Assembly (NCBI RefSeq): GCF_001267175.1
Contig: NZ_CP012358.1
Span: forward strand, 660,501 to 724,500
Origin: Thiopseudomonas alkaliphila
GTDB taxonomy: Bacteria > Pseudomonadota > Gammaproteobacteria > Pseudomonadales > Pseudomonadaceae
DNA: 64,000 nucleotides
Direction: 5' to 3'
Shown: piece after piece, positions 7,562-17,468 of the stretch
How positions within the stretch are numbered: the stretch's first letter is position 1
Layout of the letters: every line of letters begins with the position of its first letter
Position numbers and translations under genes: made by a program
Notes under the pieces: generated by a model
Told to the model about the DNA's origin: nothing
Databases searched by the model: none
Seen by the model: the letters and a program-made list of their open reading frames with translations, nothing else

Positions 7562-8869
7562 CTAAAACACTGGCCAAGGTTGCCAGCAAAACTCAAGGGG
7601 TTCAAAACCGACAGCGGTTAACTGCGGAAAATTGGCCACCGCCACTAACTGCTGCTGATGCCAAAGCAGTGGAATCCTATCACGTAAAAAACTAGGTAAC
7701 TGCACTTCTTGCAACAAGCGCTTTAAATCACGCTGACCACGCCCTGCTAACTGCAAACGCTCCCCGCCTTGACGCGTGCTAATCCTGAACTGCGGCCGCG
7801 CTAACGGGGTAACTCCTGTCAGCTGTACTAATCCTTGAGAGGTCGTCCATTCAGTCTGCTGACCTAGATCAAAAGATCGAAACGGCGCTGCCTGCAACCA
7901 CGCATTGGACAACCAATACAAGCGTTGCTGATAACGCTGCACTTGCCCACCGGCTAAACGCCACAACGGATTTTTATCTGGCTGCGCATCACGTAAGTCA
8001 AACCAACCTTGCCAGTGCGCGGCATCAGGCATCAAACTGAAATCACGCAACCAATAGCGCAGCAGATTTTTTTGCCGCGCCGTGGATAATTGCTGAATAA
8101 TGGTTAAGTCTAAACTTGGAAGGGATAACCAGCTAAATACTGGCGCTAACTGCGCTTGCTGCAGATCTTGTGCTGCCAGCTCATCTAATAACTGCTGGGC
8201 TTCAGCACTGTGTTGCGCCACCCGTGCCAAACTCTGGGTAGCCTGAGGCCAGCGCTGAGTTAACAGCGGCACAACCTGATTGCGAATAAAGTTTCGATCA
8301 TAGCTATCACTTAGATTGCTAGGATCTTCCACCCAAGACAAGCCTTTAGCACGTACATAATGCTCCAGCTGCTGTTTGCTCACTTGCAATAACGGCCGCA
8401 CTAACTGGCCCGCTGCTAAGGGCCGCTGCACTGGCATGGCCGCTAGCCCTAGAACTCCTGATCCGCGTAAGGCGCGAAATAAAACCGTTTCCGCTTGATC
8501 ATCGAGATGATGCCCGGTTAGTAATAACTCACCTGGCTGAATAAACTCACTAAAGCCACGGTAGCGTGCGTCACGGGCCGCTTGCTCAATACTCGCTAGA
8601 CGCTGATCAACTTGCACTTGGCGCCAGCTAAACTCAACGCCTAACGCTGTGGCCAGCTGCTGGCAAAACACCGGCCAAGCCTCCGCTGTTGCCTGCAACC
8701 CATGATGAATATGCAGCGCCACCAGCGGTGGCGTAGGCTGTTGCTGGCGTATCGCCGCCACCGCACTCAGTAAGGCCACTGAGTCGACCCCGCCAGAAAA
8801 AGCGATGACCCAGCGCTTAGCCGTTAGCCAAGGCTCAAGCTGCTGGCGCACCAAGCTGACTAACGACAT
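7562..8869 (-). CDS. tilS: tRNA(Ile)-lysidine synthase TilS
   Basis: TilS adds lysine to C34 of the CAU-anticodon tRNA-Ile using ATP, which switches its decoding from AUG to AUA. The 435-residue product has the PP-loop motif SGGVDS at residues 25-30 and the LTGHHLDDQAETVLFRALRGSG segment typical of TilS. RNQVVPLL follows, then the C-terminal domains (GGERLQLAGRGQRDLKRLLQE near residue 370-390). It lies 11 bases after accA on the same strand, the accA-tilS order known from Pseudomonas. It is essential in most bacteria. Confidence 0.96.
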   Translation of the reverse strand: MSLVSLVRQQLEPWLTAKRWVIAFSGGVDSVALLSAVAAIRQQQPTPPLVALHIHHGLQATAEAWPVFCQQLATALGVEFSWRQVQVDQRLASIEQAARDARYRGFSEFIQPGELLLTGHHLDDQAETVLFRALRGSGVLGLAAMPVQRPLAAGQLVRPLLQVSKQQLEHYVRAKGLSWVEDPSNLSDSYDRNFIRNQVVPLLTQRWPQATQSLARVAQHSAEAQQLLDELAAQDLQQAQLAPVFSWLSLPSLDLTIIQQLSTARQKNLLRYWLRDFSLMPDAAHWQGWFDLRDAQPDKNPLWRLAGGQVQRYQQRLYWLSNAWLQAAPFRSFDLGQQTEWTTSQGLVQLTGVTPLARPQFRISTRQGGERLQLAGRGQRDLKRLLQEVQLPSFLRDRIPLLWHQQQLVAVANFPQLTAVGFEPLEFCWQPWPVF

Positions 8870-8880
8870 ACAAGCAGCAA

Positions 8881-9831
8881 CTAGGCGATGCCGTAGCTCA
8901 TTAAGCGCTCGTAGCGTTGGGCTAACAAAGCCTCTGTTTCGAGACCTTGTAGCTCACGTAACTGCGCTAATAACTGCTGTTTAACATCACTCGCCATTTG
9001 CTGGTAATCACGGTGCGCACCACCCAGTGGTTCATCAATCACCTTATCGACAATCCCTAAGCCTTTTAAACGCTCGGCAGTGACGCCCATCGCTTCAGCC
9101 GCATCAGCTGCTTTATCAGCCGTTTTCCATAAGATCGATGCGCAACCTTCGGGTGAAATCACCGAGTAGGTTGAATACTCCAGCATATTCAAACGATCAC
9201 ACACCCCAATCGCCAACGCACCACCTGATCCACCCTCACCGATTACGGTAGAGATAATCGGCGTTTTTAGGCGCGACATCACCCGCAGGTTCCAAGCAAT
9301 GGCTTCACTTTGGCCACGCTCTTCAGCATCAATTCCTGGGTAAGCGCCTGGCGTATCAATAAAGGTAATGATCGGTAACTTAAAGCGCTCAGCCATTTCC
9401 ATTAAACGGCAAGCCTTACGGTAGCCTTCAGGACGCGGCATACCAAAGTTGCGGCGCACTTTCTCGCGAACTTCACGGCCTTTTTGATGGCCAATGACCA
9501 TCACCGGAATGCCCTCTAACCGTGCTAAGCCACCGACAATGGCCGCGTCATCAGCAAAGTGACGATCGCCATGCAGCTCTTCAAACTCGGTAAAAATATG
9601 CTCAATATAATCCAAGGTATAAGGACGCTGCGGATGACGCGCTAAACGCGCAATCTGCCAGCTGCTTAGATCGGAGAAAATATTTTTGGTCAGTGATTTA
9701 CTTTTCTCTTCTAGGCGAGAGATCTCCTCACCAATATTTAGCTCATTGTCATTGCCCACGAGGCGAAGCTCTTCGATCTTAGCCTGTAGATCGGCAATCG
9801 GCTGTTCAAAATCTAGAAAATTTGGGTTCAT
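8881..9831 (-). CDS. accA: Acetyl-CoA carboxylase carboxyltransferase subunit alpha
   Basis: With AccD it forms the carboxyltransferase that moves CO2 from biotin-BCCP to acetyl-CoA, making malonyl-CoA for fatty-acid synthesis. The 316-residue length is normal. The sequence begins [22 protein letters not shown]. The family blocks are present: [50 protein letters not shown] and [13 protein letters not shown]. It lies downstream of dnaE on the same strand (85-base gap) and upstream of tilS. Confidence 0.98.
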   Translation of the reverse strand: MNPNFLDFEQPIADLQAKIEELRLVGNDNELNIGEEISRLEEKSKSLTKNIFSDLSSWQIARLARHPQRPYTLDYIEHIFTEFEELHGDRHFADDAAIVGGLARLEGIPVMVIGHQKGREVREKVRRNFGMPRPEGYRKACRLMEMAERFKLPIITFIDTPGAYPGIDAEERGQSEAIAWNLRVMSRLKTPIISTVIGEGGSGGALAIGVCDRLNMLEYSTYSVISPEGCASILWKTADKAADAAEAMGVTAERLKGLGIVDKVIDEPLGGAHRDYQQMASDVKQQLLAQLRELQGLETEALLAQRYERLMSYGIA

Positions 9832-9916
9832 CTAGTTATCCATCTTGCTGCTACGACCCATGGGTCGGAAGCTGACTAATTAAAAGGTTTTACTGTAAAA
9901 GATTGCGCAACGAATG

Positions 9917-12900
9917 TCAGCGATAATCTAAAAAGACGTTATCCTCACCAAGTAAGTCACGTAGCGACTGAATCAGCGTATCGTTCGGCGCAACTTGCCA
10001 CGCGTCTGCTAACGACAGTAACGCCTTTGCCCCCGGCGTACTATAGTCAATTGTGACTAAGCAAGCGCCTCTGTGCTGTTGTAAGTGCTGCTGAATTTGC
10101 TGTAACTGCTTGGGTGGCAGCCGATAATCTAAGCGCAACTGTAAACTGCTGGCTAAATTAGTTCGGGCTTGCTCTAAGCTATACACTTCATTAACCCGAA
10201 AGCGTAATCCACCAGAAAAATCATCGTGACTAACCACCCCCTTAACCACCACTAACGCATCGGTTTGCAATAAGGTTTCTGCCTGACTAAAGGCATCGGC
10301 AAATAAGGAAGCCTCGATTCGCCCGGAGCGATCATCAAGGGTGATAAAGCCCATTTTATCGCCCCGCTTATTGCGCATCACCCGTAAATTCACAATCAAT
10401 CCAGCAATGGTTTGCGGCTCGCGCGAAGGATTCAAATCACTGATTTTTTGCTTGGCAAAACGCCGCACCTCAACTTCGTACTCATCAATTGGATGGCCGG
10501 TGAGATAAACCCCTAAAGTGTCTTTTTCACCTTTGAGGCGCTCTTTCATGCTTAGGGGGCGTGCCTGTAAGTATTTTTGATAAGGATTCACCTCAGGCTC
10601 GGCAAACACACCGCCAAATAAATCCATATGACCACTGTCTCGATCGCGTACGGTTTGCTCAGCGGCCTGAATCGCCTCGTCCATGGACTGCAATAAAATC
10701 GCCCGATTAGCATCAATTTGCGGTTTATAGCGCTCAAAGTTCTCATCAAATAACGGCCCTAATCGATCAAAGGCGCCAGAACGAACCAAGGCATCGAGGG
10801 TGCGTTTATTAACCCGCTTTAAATCAATCCGCGCACAAAAATCAAACAGGTCTTTAAAGTCTGTCGCTCCACGCCCTTCAATAATTGCCTCAACCGGACC
10901 TTCACCCACCCCCTTAATCGCCCCTAAGCCATAGACCACTTGCTGTTGCTCATCGACGGTAAACTTATAATCTGAGCTATTGACATCAGGGGGCAACAGA
11001 TTCAGCTGCATACTGCGACACTCTTCAATCAGCGTCACCACCTTATCGGTGTTATGCATATCGGCCGACAAGACTGCTGCCATAAACTGCGGTGGGTAAT
11101 GGGTTTTCAGCCACGCTGTTTGATAAGACACCAGCCCATAAGCCGCCGAGTGCGACTTGTTAAAACCATAACCGGCAAACTTTTCCACCAGATCAAAGAT
11201 ATTACCGGCCAAATCAGCATCAATATTGTTACGTGCACACCCTTCAATAAAACCGCCGCGCTGCTTGGCCATTTCTTCGGGCTTTTTCTTACCCATCGCC
11301 CGCCGCAACATGTCCGCCTCACCGAGGCTATAACCAGCCATCACCTGGGCAATTTGCATCACTTGCTCTTGATACAAAATAATCCCGTAGGTCGGCTCCA
11401 GCACCGGCTCAAGCCCGGCATACTGATAATCAGGGTGCGGATAGGCTAATTCGGCGCGGCCGTGCTTACGGTTAATAAAGTCATCGACCATGCCCGACTG
11501 CAAAGGACCAGGACGGAACAACGCCACCAACGCAATTAAGTCTTCTAAACAGTCGGGCTTGAGCTTTTTAATCAGCTCTTTCATCCCCCGTGATTCCAAC
11601 TGGAACACCGCGGTGGTTTCAGCTCGCTGCAATAACTGATAGGTGGGTTTATCGTCTAGAGGAATAAAATCAATCACCAAGGGTTCTTCACCCAAGGCGG
11701 CACGGTCACGGTTAATGGTTTCTAGCGCCCACTTGATAATGGTGAGGGTTCGCAGTCCCAAGAAGTCAAACTTCACTAGCCCTGCAGCTTCTACGTCATC
11801 TTTATCAAACTGAGTAACTAGGCCGCTGCCATCTTCATCACAGGCTACCGGAGAAAAGTCGGTTAACACCGTAGGCGCAATCACCACCCCACCGGCGTGT
11901 TTACCGGTGCCTCGGGTTACCCCTTCAAGCTTGAGCGCCATTTCCCAGATTTCTTTAGCCTCTTCATCATGGGTCACAAAATCACGCAGCGACTCTTCCA
12001 TCTCAAAGGCTTTATTTAAAGTCATCCCCACTTCAAAGGGGATCATTTTGGATAACCGATCGCCCAGTGAATACGGCTTACCTTGCACGCGCGCCACATC
12101 GCGCACCACCGCTTTGGCGGCCATGGTGCCAAAGGTAATAATCTGGCTAACAGCATCACGGCCGTAAGCATTGGCCACGTACTCAATCACCCGGTCACGA
12201 CCATCCATGCAGAAGTCGACGTCAAAGTCGGGCATCGACACCCGCTCGGGGTTTAAGAAACGCTCAAACAGCAGGTCATACTGCAATGGATCAAGGTCAG
12301 TAATATGCAGCACGTAAGCCACTAAGCTTCCCGCCCCCGAACCCCGGCCAGGGCCTACCGGCACGCCGTTATTTTTCGCCCACTTAATAAAGTCCATGAC
12401 GATTAAAAAATAACCGGGAAAGCCCATCTGAATAATAATATCCAGCTCGAAGGTTAGCCGATCAACATAAACTTGCCGTTTCGCTGCATAATCCTCAGTG
12501 TCTGTTGGCAAGCTCACAGAGAGCCGCTCTTCTAATCCCTCAAAGGACACATGGCGTAAGTAATCATCAATGGTCATGCCTTCTGGCACCGGAAAGTCGG
12601 GCAAAAAGTGCTGACCTAAGCGCACTTCAACGTTACAGCGCTTAGCAATTTCTACGGTATTGGCCAGCGCTTCAGGGATATCCTGAAATAGCTGAGCCAT
12701 TTGCTCAGGTGTTTTTAAATATTGCTGATCAGAGTAGTTACGTGGCCGTCTAGGGTCATCTAAAATCCGCCCTTCTCCGATACATACCCGTGTTTCATGG
12801 GCCTCGTAGTCTTCTTGGACTAAAAAACGAACATCATTAGTTGCCACCACCGGCAGCTCAAGCGCCGCTGCTAACTGAATTGCCTGTTGCACATGTTCTT

Positions 12901-13432
12901 CATCACCAGGGCGTTGGGTGCGTTGTAACTCAAGATAAAAACGCTCAGGAAAAGTGCTCTGCCAAAAACTCGCCAACTGTTTAGCTTTATCACTGTTGCG
13001 CTGCAATAGGGCGCGCCCAATTTCACCTTCTTTAGCTCCGCATAACGCAATTAATCCTTCACTATTAGCCACTACCCACTCTTTTTGCACCAGCATCTGG
13101 CCTAGATGCTGGCCTTGGGTATAGCCTAAAGAAACAATTTCGGTCAGGTTACGATAGCCCTGATTATTCATGGCCAGCAGCGTTAACCGCGTTGCAGATT
13201 GATCACGCTCCTCAGCCGCCAACCAAATATCGGCACCAATAATGGGCTTAATCCCCTTACCCATTGCACTACGATAAAACTTCACCAGCGAGCACATGTT
13301 GCTCTGATCGGTGATCGCCACCGCTGGCATATTCATCTGCGTCAGGGCGTCCATCAAGGGTTTAATCCGCACTAAACCATCGACTAAAGAAAATTCACTG
13401 TGCAAACGAAGATGAATAAATGAAGGGTTCAT
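9917..13432 (-). CDS. dnaE: DNA polymerase III subunit alpha
   Basis: This is the replicative polymerase catalytic subunit. The 1171-residue product is full length. It has an N-terminal PHP domain (FIHLRLHSEFSLVDG) and the C-family palm with two catalytic aspartates in MPDFDVDF near residue 400. The GRGSGAGSLVAYVL block lies before that motif, and the PGPLQSGMVDDFI and RAMGKKKPEEM finger segments follow. An OB-fold domain (IAGLIVNLRVMRNKRGDKMGF) and the tau-binding C-terminus finish it. It is the first gene of the dnaE-accA-tilS group here. Confidence 0.98.
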   Translation of the reverse strand: MNPSFIHLRLHSEFSLVDGLVRIKPLMDALTQMNMPAVAITDQSNMCSLVKFYRSAMGKGIKPIIGADIWLAAEERDQSATRLTLLAMNNQGYRNLTEIVSLGYTQGQHLGQMLVQKEWVVANSEGLIALCGAKEGEIGRALLQRNSDKAKQLASFWQSTFPERFYLELQRTQRPGDEEHVQQAIQLAAALELPVVATNDVRFLVQEDYEAHETRVCIGEGRILDDPRRPRNYSDQQYLKTPEQMAQLFQDIPEALANTVEIAKRCNVEVRLGQHFLPDFPVPEGMTIDDYLRHVSFEGLEERLSVSLPTDTEDYAAKRQVYVDRLTFELDIIIQMGFPGYFLIVMDFIKWAKNNGVPVGPGRGSGAGSLVAYVLHITDLDPLQYDLLFERFLNPERVSMPDFDVDFCMDGRDRVIEYVANAYGRDAVSQIITFGTMAAKAVVRDVARVQGKPYSLGDRLSKMIPFEVGMTLNKAFEMEESLRDFVTHDEEAKEIWEMALKLEGVTRGTGKHAGGVVIAPTVLTDFSPVACDEDGSGLVTQFDKDDVEAAGLVKFDFLGLRTLTIIKWALETINRDRAALGEEPLVIDFIPLDDKPTYQLLQRAETTAVFQLESRGMKELIKKLKPDCLEDLIALVALFRPGPLQSGMVDDFINRKHGRAELAYPHPDYQYAGLEPVLEPTYGIILYQEQVMQIAQVMAGYSLGEADMLRRAMGKKKPEEMAKQRGGFIEGCARNNIDADLAGNIFDLVEKFAGYGFNKSHSAAYGLVSYQTAWLKTHYPPQFMAAVLSADMHNTDKVVTLIEECRSMQLNLLPPDVNSSDYKFTVDEQQQVVYGLGAIKGVGEGPVEAIIEGRGATDFKDLFDFCARIDLKRVNKRTLDALVRSGAFDRLGPLFDENFERYKPQIDANRAILLQSMDEAIQAAEQTVRDRDSGHMDLFGGVFAEPEVNPYQKYLQARPLSMKERLKGEKDTLGVYLTGHPIDEYEVEVRRFAKQKISDLNPSREPQTIAGLIVNLRVMRNKRGDKMGFITLDDRSGRIEASLFADAFSQAETLLQTDALVVVKGVVSHDDFSGGLRFRVNEVYSLEQARTNLASSLQLRLDYRLPPKQLQQIQQHLQQHRGACLVTIDYSTPGAKALLSLADAWQVAPNDTLIQSLRDLLGEDNVFLDYR

Positions 13433-13474
13433 AGCTAGCCTAGATAAGATAAATCGCTGGTTAGTTTAACTGAT

Positions 13475-14152
13475 TTAGCGCGAGCTGTTCTTAGCTTGCA
13501 GATAGTTTTGCTGATAACGTTGCTCACCCATAGCGCTAATTTGCTGCTCAATTAAGCAGTTAAAGGGTCGCAACAAGGCATCAAACCGCTGCGGTTGCTC
13601 CAGTGTATTTAACGCAACAGTAATGGCTTCAATGGTTGATAAAGCATTGGCTTCTTTGGCTGCCCGCAAGCGATACTCAGAAGCCGGTGGTGAGGCTAAG
13701 GTAACGGTTGGCAACTGCGCTAAGCTAGAATTGAGATAGATCAATTTACGGGCTTTTTTCCAGGTGCCATCGGGCACCACCAACAAATAAGGTTTTTCAG
13801 CGGCTGCTCCAGGCACTTCATTACTAATTGTTTCAGCCTGTTGCTGGAGCGGGTGCTCGACAACATAAGGCAGCAGCACCTGGGCTGAATCATTGGGATA
13901 GAGCAGTACGGGACGATAATGCAGCGCCTGTTGCGCTAAGTAAGTAGCCAGCGTTTCAAAGTGCTCACCGACCCACAACTCTGCATTACATAGCCCTAAA
14001 TACGCTAGGCGCGCGGTATTTAAAGCATGGGACTGCTCGCTGTGATGCTGCAAAATTAACACCTTGGTTTGGCTAGCGAGTTGCGGGATCTGTGCGCACA
14101 AGCAATAGGCAACAGGACGGGCACAGCGCTCACACCTAGGTCTTTTTCTCAT
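13475..14152 (-). CDS. DTW-domain tRNA-uridine aminocarboxypropyltransferase (TapT/TuaA type)
   Basis: DTW-domain proteins transfer the aminocarboxypropyl group of S-adenosylmethionine to a tRNA uridine (acp3U). The N-terminus has a zinc-ribbon-like RCERCARPVAYCLCAQ. It then has LQHHSEQSHALNTARL, the motif DGTW (here G replaces the more usual T of DxTW), and the SPPASEYRLRAAKEANALSTIEA block. I use ATG 14152 because homologues start MRxRPRC; an in-frame ATG at 14161 would add three residues. It lies 42 bases upstream of dnaE on the same strand and diverges from fabA. Family call is firm; the exact tRNA position is not visible. Confidence 0.9.
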   Translation of the reverse strand: MRKRPRCERCARPVAYCLCAQIPQLASQTKVLILQHHSEQSHALNTARLAYLGLCNAELWVGEHFETLATYLAQQALHYRPVLLYPNDSAQVLLPYVVEHPLQQQAETISNEVPGAAAEKPYLLVVPDGTWKKARKLIYLNSSLAQLPTVTLASPPASEYRLRAAKEANALSTIEAITVALNTLEQPQRFDALLRPFNCLIEQQISAMGEQRYQQNYLQAKNSSR

Positions 14153-14384
14153 ATAACACACTGCATATTATTTTAGATTGTCTTACAATCAGCTGTGACT
14201 TTTGAGTCGCTGCTTAGGTCTCACCCTTTATCTAATTGAGTATTTTGCATCGGGCATGAACAATAGCCGCTGCTAAAGGGCGAGTCACTCAGCGACTAGC
14301 TGAAAAACTTTTGCCGCAGAAGCATTATACTCTACCGCTAAACATTTGATTTGCCATACAGCCATAGGCACTTGAGGAACCCGC

Positions 14385-14900
14385 ATGACAAAACAAAACG
14401 CCTTTACCTACGAAGAATTGCTGCAGTGCAGCCGTGGAGAGCTCTTCGGAGCAGGTAATGCGCAATTGCCCGCACCCAACATGCTGATGATGGATCGTAT
14501 CGTGCATATCAGTGAAACTGGCGGTAAATACGGTAAAGGAGAAATCATTGCCGAACTGGATATTACCCCTGACCTGTGGTTTTTTGATTGCCACTTTAAA
14601 GGTGATCCAGTCATGCCAGGTTGCCTTGGACTCGATGCCATGTGGCAATTAGTTGGCTTCTTTTTAGGCTGGTTAGGTAATCCTGGCCGTGGCCGAGCGT
14701 TAGGCTCGAAAGAGGTCAAGTTTTTCGGCCAAGTACTGCCAACGGCAAAAAAGCTTACCTATAAAATCGATATCAAACGCACCATTAATAGCTCACTTAT
14801 TCTAGCCATTGCTGATGGCTCAGTGAGCGTTGATGGCCGTGAAATTTACAGTGCCGACGGTTTACGCGTTGGTTTATTTACCTCTACCGATAACTTCTAA
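14385..14900 (+). CDS. fabA: 3-hydroxydecanoyl-ACP dehydratase/isomerase
   Basis: FabA dehydrates 3-hydroxyacyl-ACP and isomerises trans-2- to cis-3-decenoyl-ACP, the entry to unsaturated fatty acids in the anaerobic pathway. The 171-residue hotdog-fold protein has the catalytic His70 in [16 protein letters not shown] and the partner Asp in [10 protein letters not shown] good ribosome site (TTGAGGAA) lies just before the ATG. It is followed by fabB 11 bases later, the standard Pseudomonas fabAB operon. The 220-base region upstream has a plausible -10 (TATACT near 14327) but no site I can assign to a known regulator. Confidence 0.98.
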   Translation: MTKQNAFTYEELLQCSRGELFGAGNAQLPAPNMLMMDRIVHISETGGKYGKGEIIAELDITPDLWFFDCHFKGDPVMPGCLGLDAMWQLVGFFLGWLGNPGRGRALGSKEVKFFGQVLPTAKKLTYKIDIKRTINSSLILAIADGSVSVDGREIYSADGLRVGLFTSTDNF

Positions 14901-14911
14901 GGATGCCATTT

Positions 14912-16129
14912 ATGCGTCGTGCCGTTATTACTGGGATCGGAATCGTTTCTTGCTTAGGTAATGATAAGCAAACAGTCTCTACTCACTTACGTGAAGGCCA
15001 ATCAGGTATTCGTTTTAATCCTGATTATGCTGAAAAAGGCTTACGTAGCCAGGTATCTGGCTCGATTGACCTGGATCTTGAAGCGTTAATTGATCGCAAA
15101 GTCTTCCGTTTTATGGGTAACGCTGCAGCCTATGCTTACCTAGCTATGCAGCAAGCGGTAGCAGACAGTGGCTTATCGGAAGAACAAATTTCTAATCCGC
15201 GGGTGGGCCTAGTAGCCGGTTCCGGTGGTGCCTCCACTCTTAACCAGATGGAAGCCATTGATATTCTGCGCGAGCGTGGAGTTAAACGAATTGGCCCATA
15301 CCGGGTGCCACGCACCATGAGCAGCACCGTCTCTGCCTGTTTAGCCACGCCCTTTAAAATTAAAGGGGTAAACTACTCAATTGCTTCGGCCTGTGCCACC
15401 AGTGCCCACTGTATTGGTCACGCGTGGGAGCAAATCCAGCTAGGCAAGCAAGACATCGTCTTTGCAGGCGGCGGTGAAGAAGAACACTGGTCACAAAGCT
15501 GCTTGTTTGACGCCATGGGCGCTTTATCTACCCAGTATAACGACACCCCAGAAAAAGCGTCCCGCGCTTATGATGCTAACCGTGATGGTTTTGTTATTGC
15601 GGGCGGTGGCGGCATGGTGGTAGTGGAAGAGCTAGAACACGCCCTGGCCCGCGGCGCGAAAATTTACGCCGAAATTATTGGCTATGGCGCTTCTTCCGAT
15701 GGTTATGACATGGTCGCCCCCAACGGCGTAGGCGCCATGCAGTGTATGCGCCAAGCGCTGGCGACGGTTGATGGACCGATTGATTACCTAAACACCCACG
15801 GCACCTCTACCCCAGTAGGTGATGTGGCTGAAATCAATGCCATTAAAGAAGTATTTGGCGAGCAAATTCCTGCTATCAGCTCCACTAAGAGCTTATCTGG
15901 CCACTCCTTAGGCGCCGCTGGAGTGCATGAAGCGATCTACAGCATGCTAATGATGGAAGGCAATTTCTTAGCTGGCTCGGCCAATATTGAGCAGCTAGAT
16001 CCTGCTGTTGAAGGCCTGCCTATTTTGCTGGAAACCAAAGAAAACACCACTGTGAATACCGTGATGAGCAACAGCTTTGGTTTTGGTGGCACCAACGCCT
16101 CATTGGTTCTGCGCCGCTGGCAAGACTAA
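14912..16129 (+). CDS. fabB: 3-oxoacyl-ACP synthase I (beta-ketoacyl-ACP synthase)
   Basis: FabB elongates cis-3-decenoyl-ACP and so commits chains to the unsaturated branch. The product is 405 residues from ATG 14912. An earlier in-frame ATG at 14903 is less likely because the TAAGGA ribosome site sits right on it and is eight bases from 14912. The catalytic triad is visible: Cys in [12 protein letters not shown], His in [12 protein letters not shown] and His in [11 protein letters not shown] glycine-rich end ([15 protein letters not shown]) closes the thiolase fold. It is co-transcribed with fabA and followed by a strong terminator. Confidence 0.98.
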   Translation: MRRAVITGIGIVSCLGNDKQTVSTHLREGQSGIRFNPDYAEKGLRSQVSGSIDLDLEALIDRKVFRFMGNAAAYAYLAMQQAVADSGLSEEQISNPRVGLVAGSGGASTLNQMEAIDILRERGVKRIGPYRVPRTMSSTVSACLATPFKIKGVNYSIASACATSAHCIGHAWEQIQLGKQDIVFAGGGEEEHWSQSCLFDAMGALSTQYNDTPEKASRAYDANRDGFVIAGGGGMVVVEELEHALARGAKIYAEIIGYGASSDGYDMVAPNGVGAMQCMRQALATVDGPIDYLNTHGTSTPVGDVAEINAIKEVFGEQIPAISSTKSLSGHSLGAAGVHEAIYSMLMMEGNFLAGSANIEQLDPAVEGLPILLETKENTTVNTVMSNSFGFGGTNASLVLRRWQD

Positions 16130-16150
16130 GCCCGCTTCACGCTGTAAACC

Positions 16151-16188
16151 AAAAAGCGCCTAAGGTTATTAGCCTTAGGCGCTTTTTT
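16151..16188. terminator. Bidirectional terminator between fabB and thrH
   Basis: The hairpin AAAAAGCGCCTAAGG / CCTTAGGCGCTTTTTT has a 10-bp GC-containing stem, a short ATTA-type loop, T-run on the plus strand and A-run before it. It can stop transcription of fabAB on the plus strand and of thrH on the minus strand. Confidence 0.9.
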
Positions 16189-16211
16189 ATTCACTCAGTA
16201 ACAGCAAACGA

Positions 16212-16829
16212 TTACAGCGTTAGCTCACGAGCTGAAACCTTGATAAAGGCTTGCTTCAGATCATCAAAGGTATGTACCGCGGGGAACTGCGGAAACTCAG
16301 CAATCACATTCTCAGGGGCATGGAATAAAATACCTGCATGCGCTTCGGACAGCATGGTGGTGTCATTGTATGAGTCACCCGCAGCGATCACGCGATAATA
16401 GAGGCTTTTTAAGGCCACCACCGACTGACGTTTCGGGTCTTTTTGGCGTAACTGGTAATCCACTACGCGCCCTGTTTCATCGGTAATCAGCTTATGGCAA
16501 AGCAAGGTGGGAAAGCCTAGCTGGCGCATTAATGGCTGAGAAAACTCATAAAAGGTGTCGGATAAAATAATTACCTGGAAGCGCTCACGCAGCCAGTTCA
16601 CAAACTCTACCGCTCCTTCGAGTGGCTTTAAAGTGGCAATCACTTGCTGGATATCATCCAACTTCAGACCATGCTCATCTAAAATGCGTAAACGCTGTTT
16701 CATCAAAACATCATAGTCAGGAATATCGCGGGTCGTTGCGCGTAATTCTTCAATTCCTGTTTTTTCCGCAAACGCAATCCAGATTTCTGGAACCAAAACC
16801 CCTTCAAGGTCTAAGCAAGCAATTTCCAC
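16212..16829 (-). CDS. thrH: Phosphoserine phosphatase / homoserine phosphotransferase ThrH
   Basis: A HAD-superfamily enzyme known from Pseudomonas. It dephosphorylates phosphoserine and can pass the phosphate to homoserine. From GTG 16829 the product is 205 residues and starts VEIACLDLEGVLVPEIW, which fits the family start and has GAGGAATT upstream as ribosome site. The longer frame up to 16961 lacks family similarity. HAD motifs: DLEG near the N-terminus, ILSDTFYEF (motif II), KRQSV lysine region and AAGDSYNDTTML (motif IV acidic residues). It is convergent with fabB through the shared terminator. Confidence 0.96.
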   Translation of the reverse strand: MEIACLDLEGVLVPEIWIAFAEKTGIEELRATTRDIPDYDVLMKQRLRILDEHGLKLDDIQQVIATLKPLEGAVEFVNWLRERFQVIILSDTFYEFSQPLMRQLGFPTLLCHKLITDETGRVVDYQLRQKDPKRQSVVALKSLYYRVIAAGDSYNDTTMLSEAHAGILFHAPENVIAEFPQFPAVHTFDDLKQAFIKVSARELTL

Positions 16830-17044
16830 AAATAATTCCTCATTAATGGTTTGAGTAAAATAGCGCGTCAAGCAAACAGCCAGCGGCGTGCTGCCAAGGA
16901 TTATACAGAATCTGCCATGGACCACCATAAGGCCAACCGCTTTAAGCACTAAGCCAACCAATAATTAACAGCAGACGGCCCCTAGCAGTGCTAAACTAAT
17001 GACCTGTTTCAACCCTGTTATGCTGGATTTTGCTAGGAATGGTT

Positions 17045-17446
17045 ATGAATTTTTATACTCGCAAATGGGTCAAGCCAGAAGATTTAAACCCTAACGGCAC
17101 CTTATTTGGTGGCAGCTTATTACGCTGGATTGACGAAGAAGCCGCAATCTATGCGATTGTGCAGCTGGATAACTCCCATGTTGTGACCAAACTCATTTCT
17201 GAGATCAACTTTGTCAGCTCGGCTAAACAAAGCGATATTATCGAGCTGGGCATTCAAGCCACCGCCTTTGGCCGCACCTCAATCACCTTAAGCTGCATTG
17301 TGCGCAATAAGATTACTCAAAAAGAGATTTTAACCATTGACCGCATGGTGTTCGTTAATATGGGCCCGGATGGTAAGCCTGCACCGCATGGCAAAACTGA
17401 GATTACCTACACCGATCCACGTCTGGCACTGCCTAAGCAGCAATAA
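17045..17446 (+). CDS. Acyl-CoA thioesterase, YciA-type hotdog fold
   Basis: It probably hydrolyses acyl-CoA thioesters in the cytoplasm. The 133-residue product (ATG 17045, with AGGAA five bases upstream) has PNGTLFGGSLLRWIDEEAAI, where the Asp-Glu pair is part of the YciA-like active site. The DNSHVVTKLISEINFVSSAKQSD and GRTSITLS segments of the 4HBT family follow. The next gene starts 22 bases later in the same direction, so co-transcription is likely. Substrate range is not readable from sequence. Confidence 0.87.
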   Translation: MNFYTRKWVKPEDLNPNGTLFGGSLLRWIDEEAAIYAIVQLDNSHVVTKLISEINFVSSAKQSDIIELGIQATAFGRTSITLSCIVRNKITQKEILTIDRMVFVNMGPDGKPAPHGKTEITYTDPRLALPKQQ

Positions 17447-17468
17447 GCCAAACTTTCGAGAACCTGTT

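Noticed and set aside
16830..16961. N-terminal extension of ThrH to 16961
   Set aside because: The 44 extra residues do not fit the family start; the GTG at 16829 has a good ribosome site and gives the normal 205 residues.
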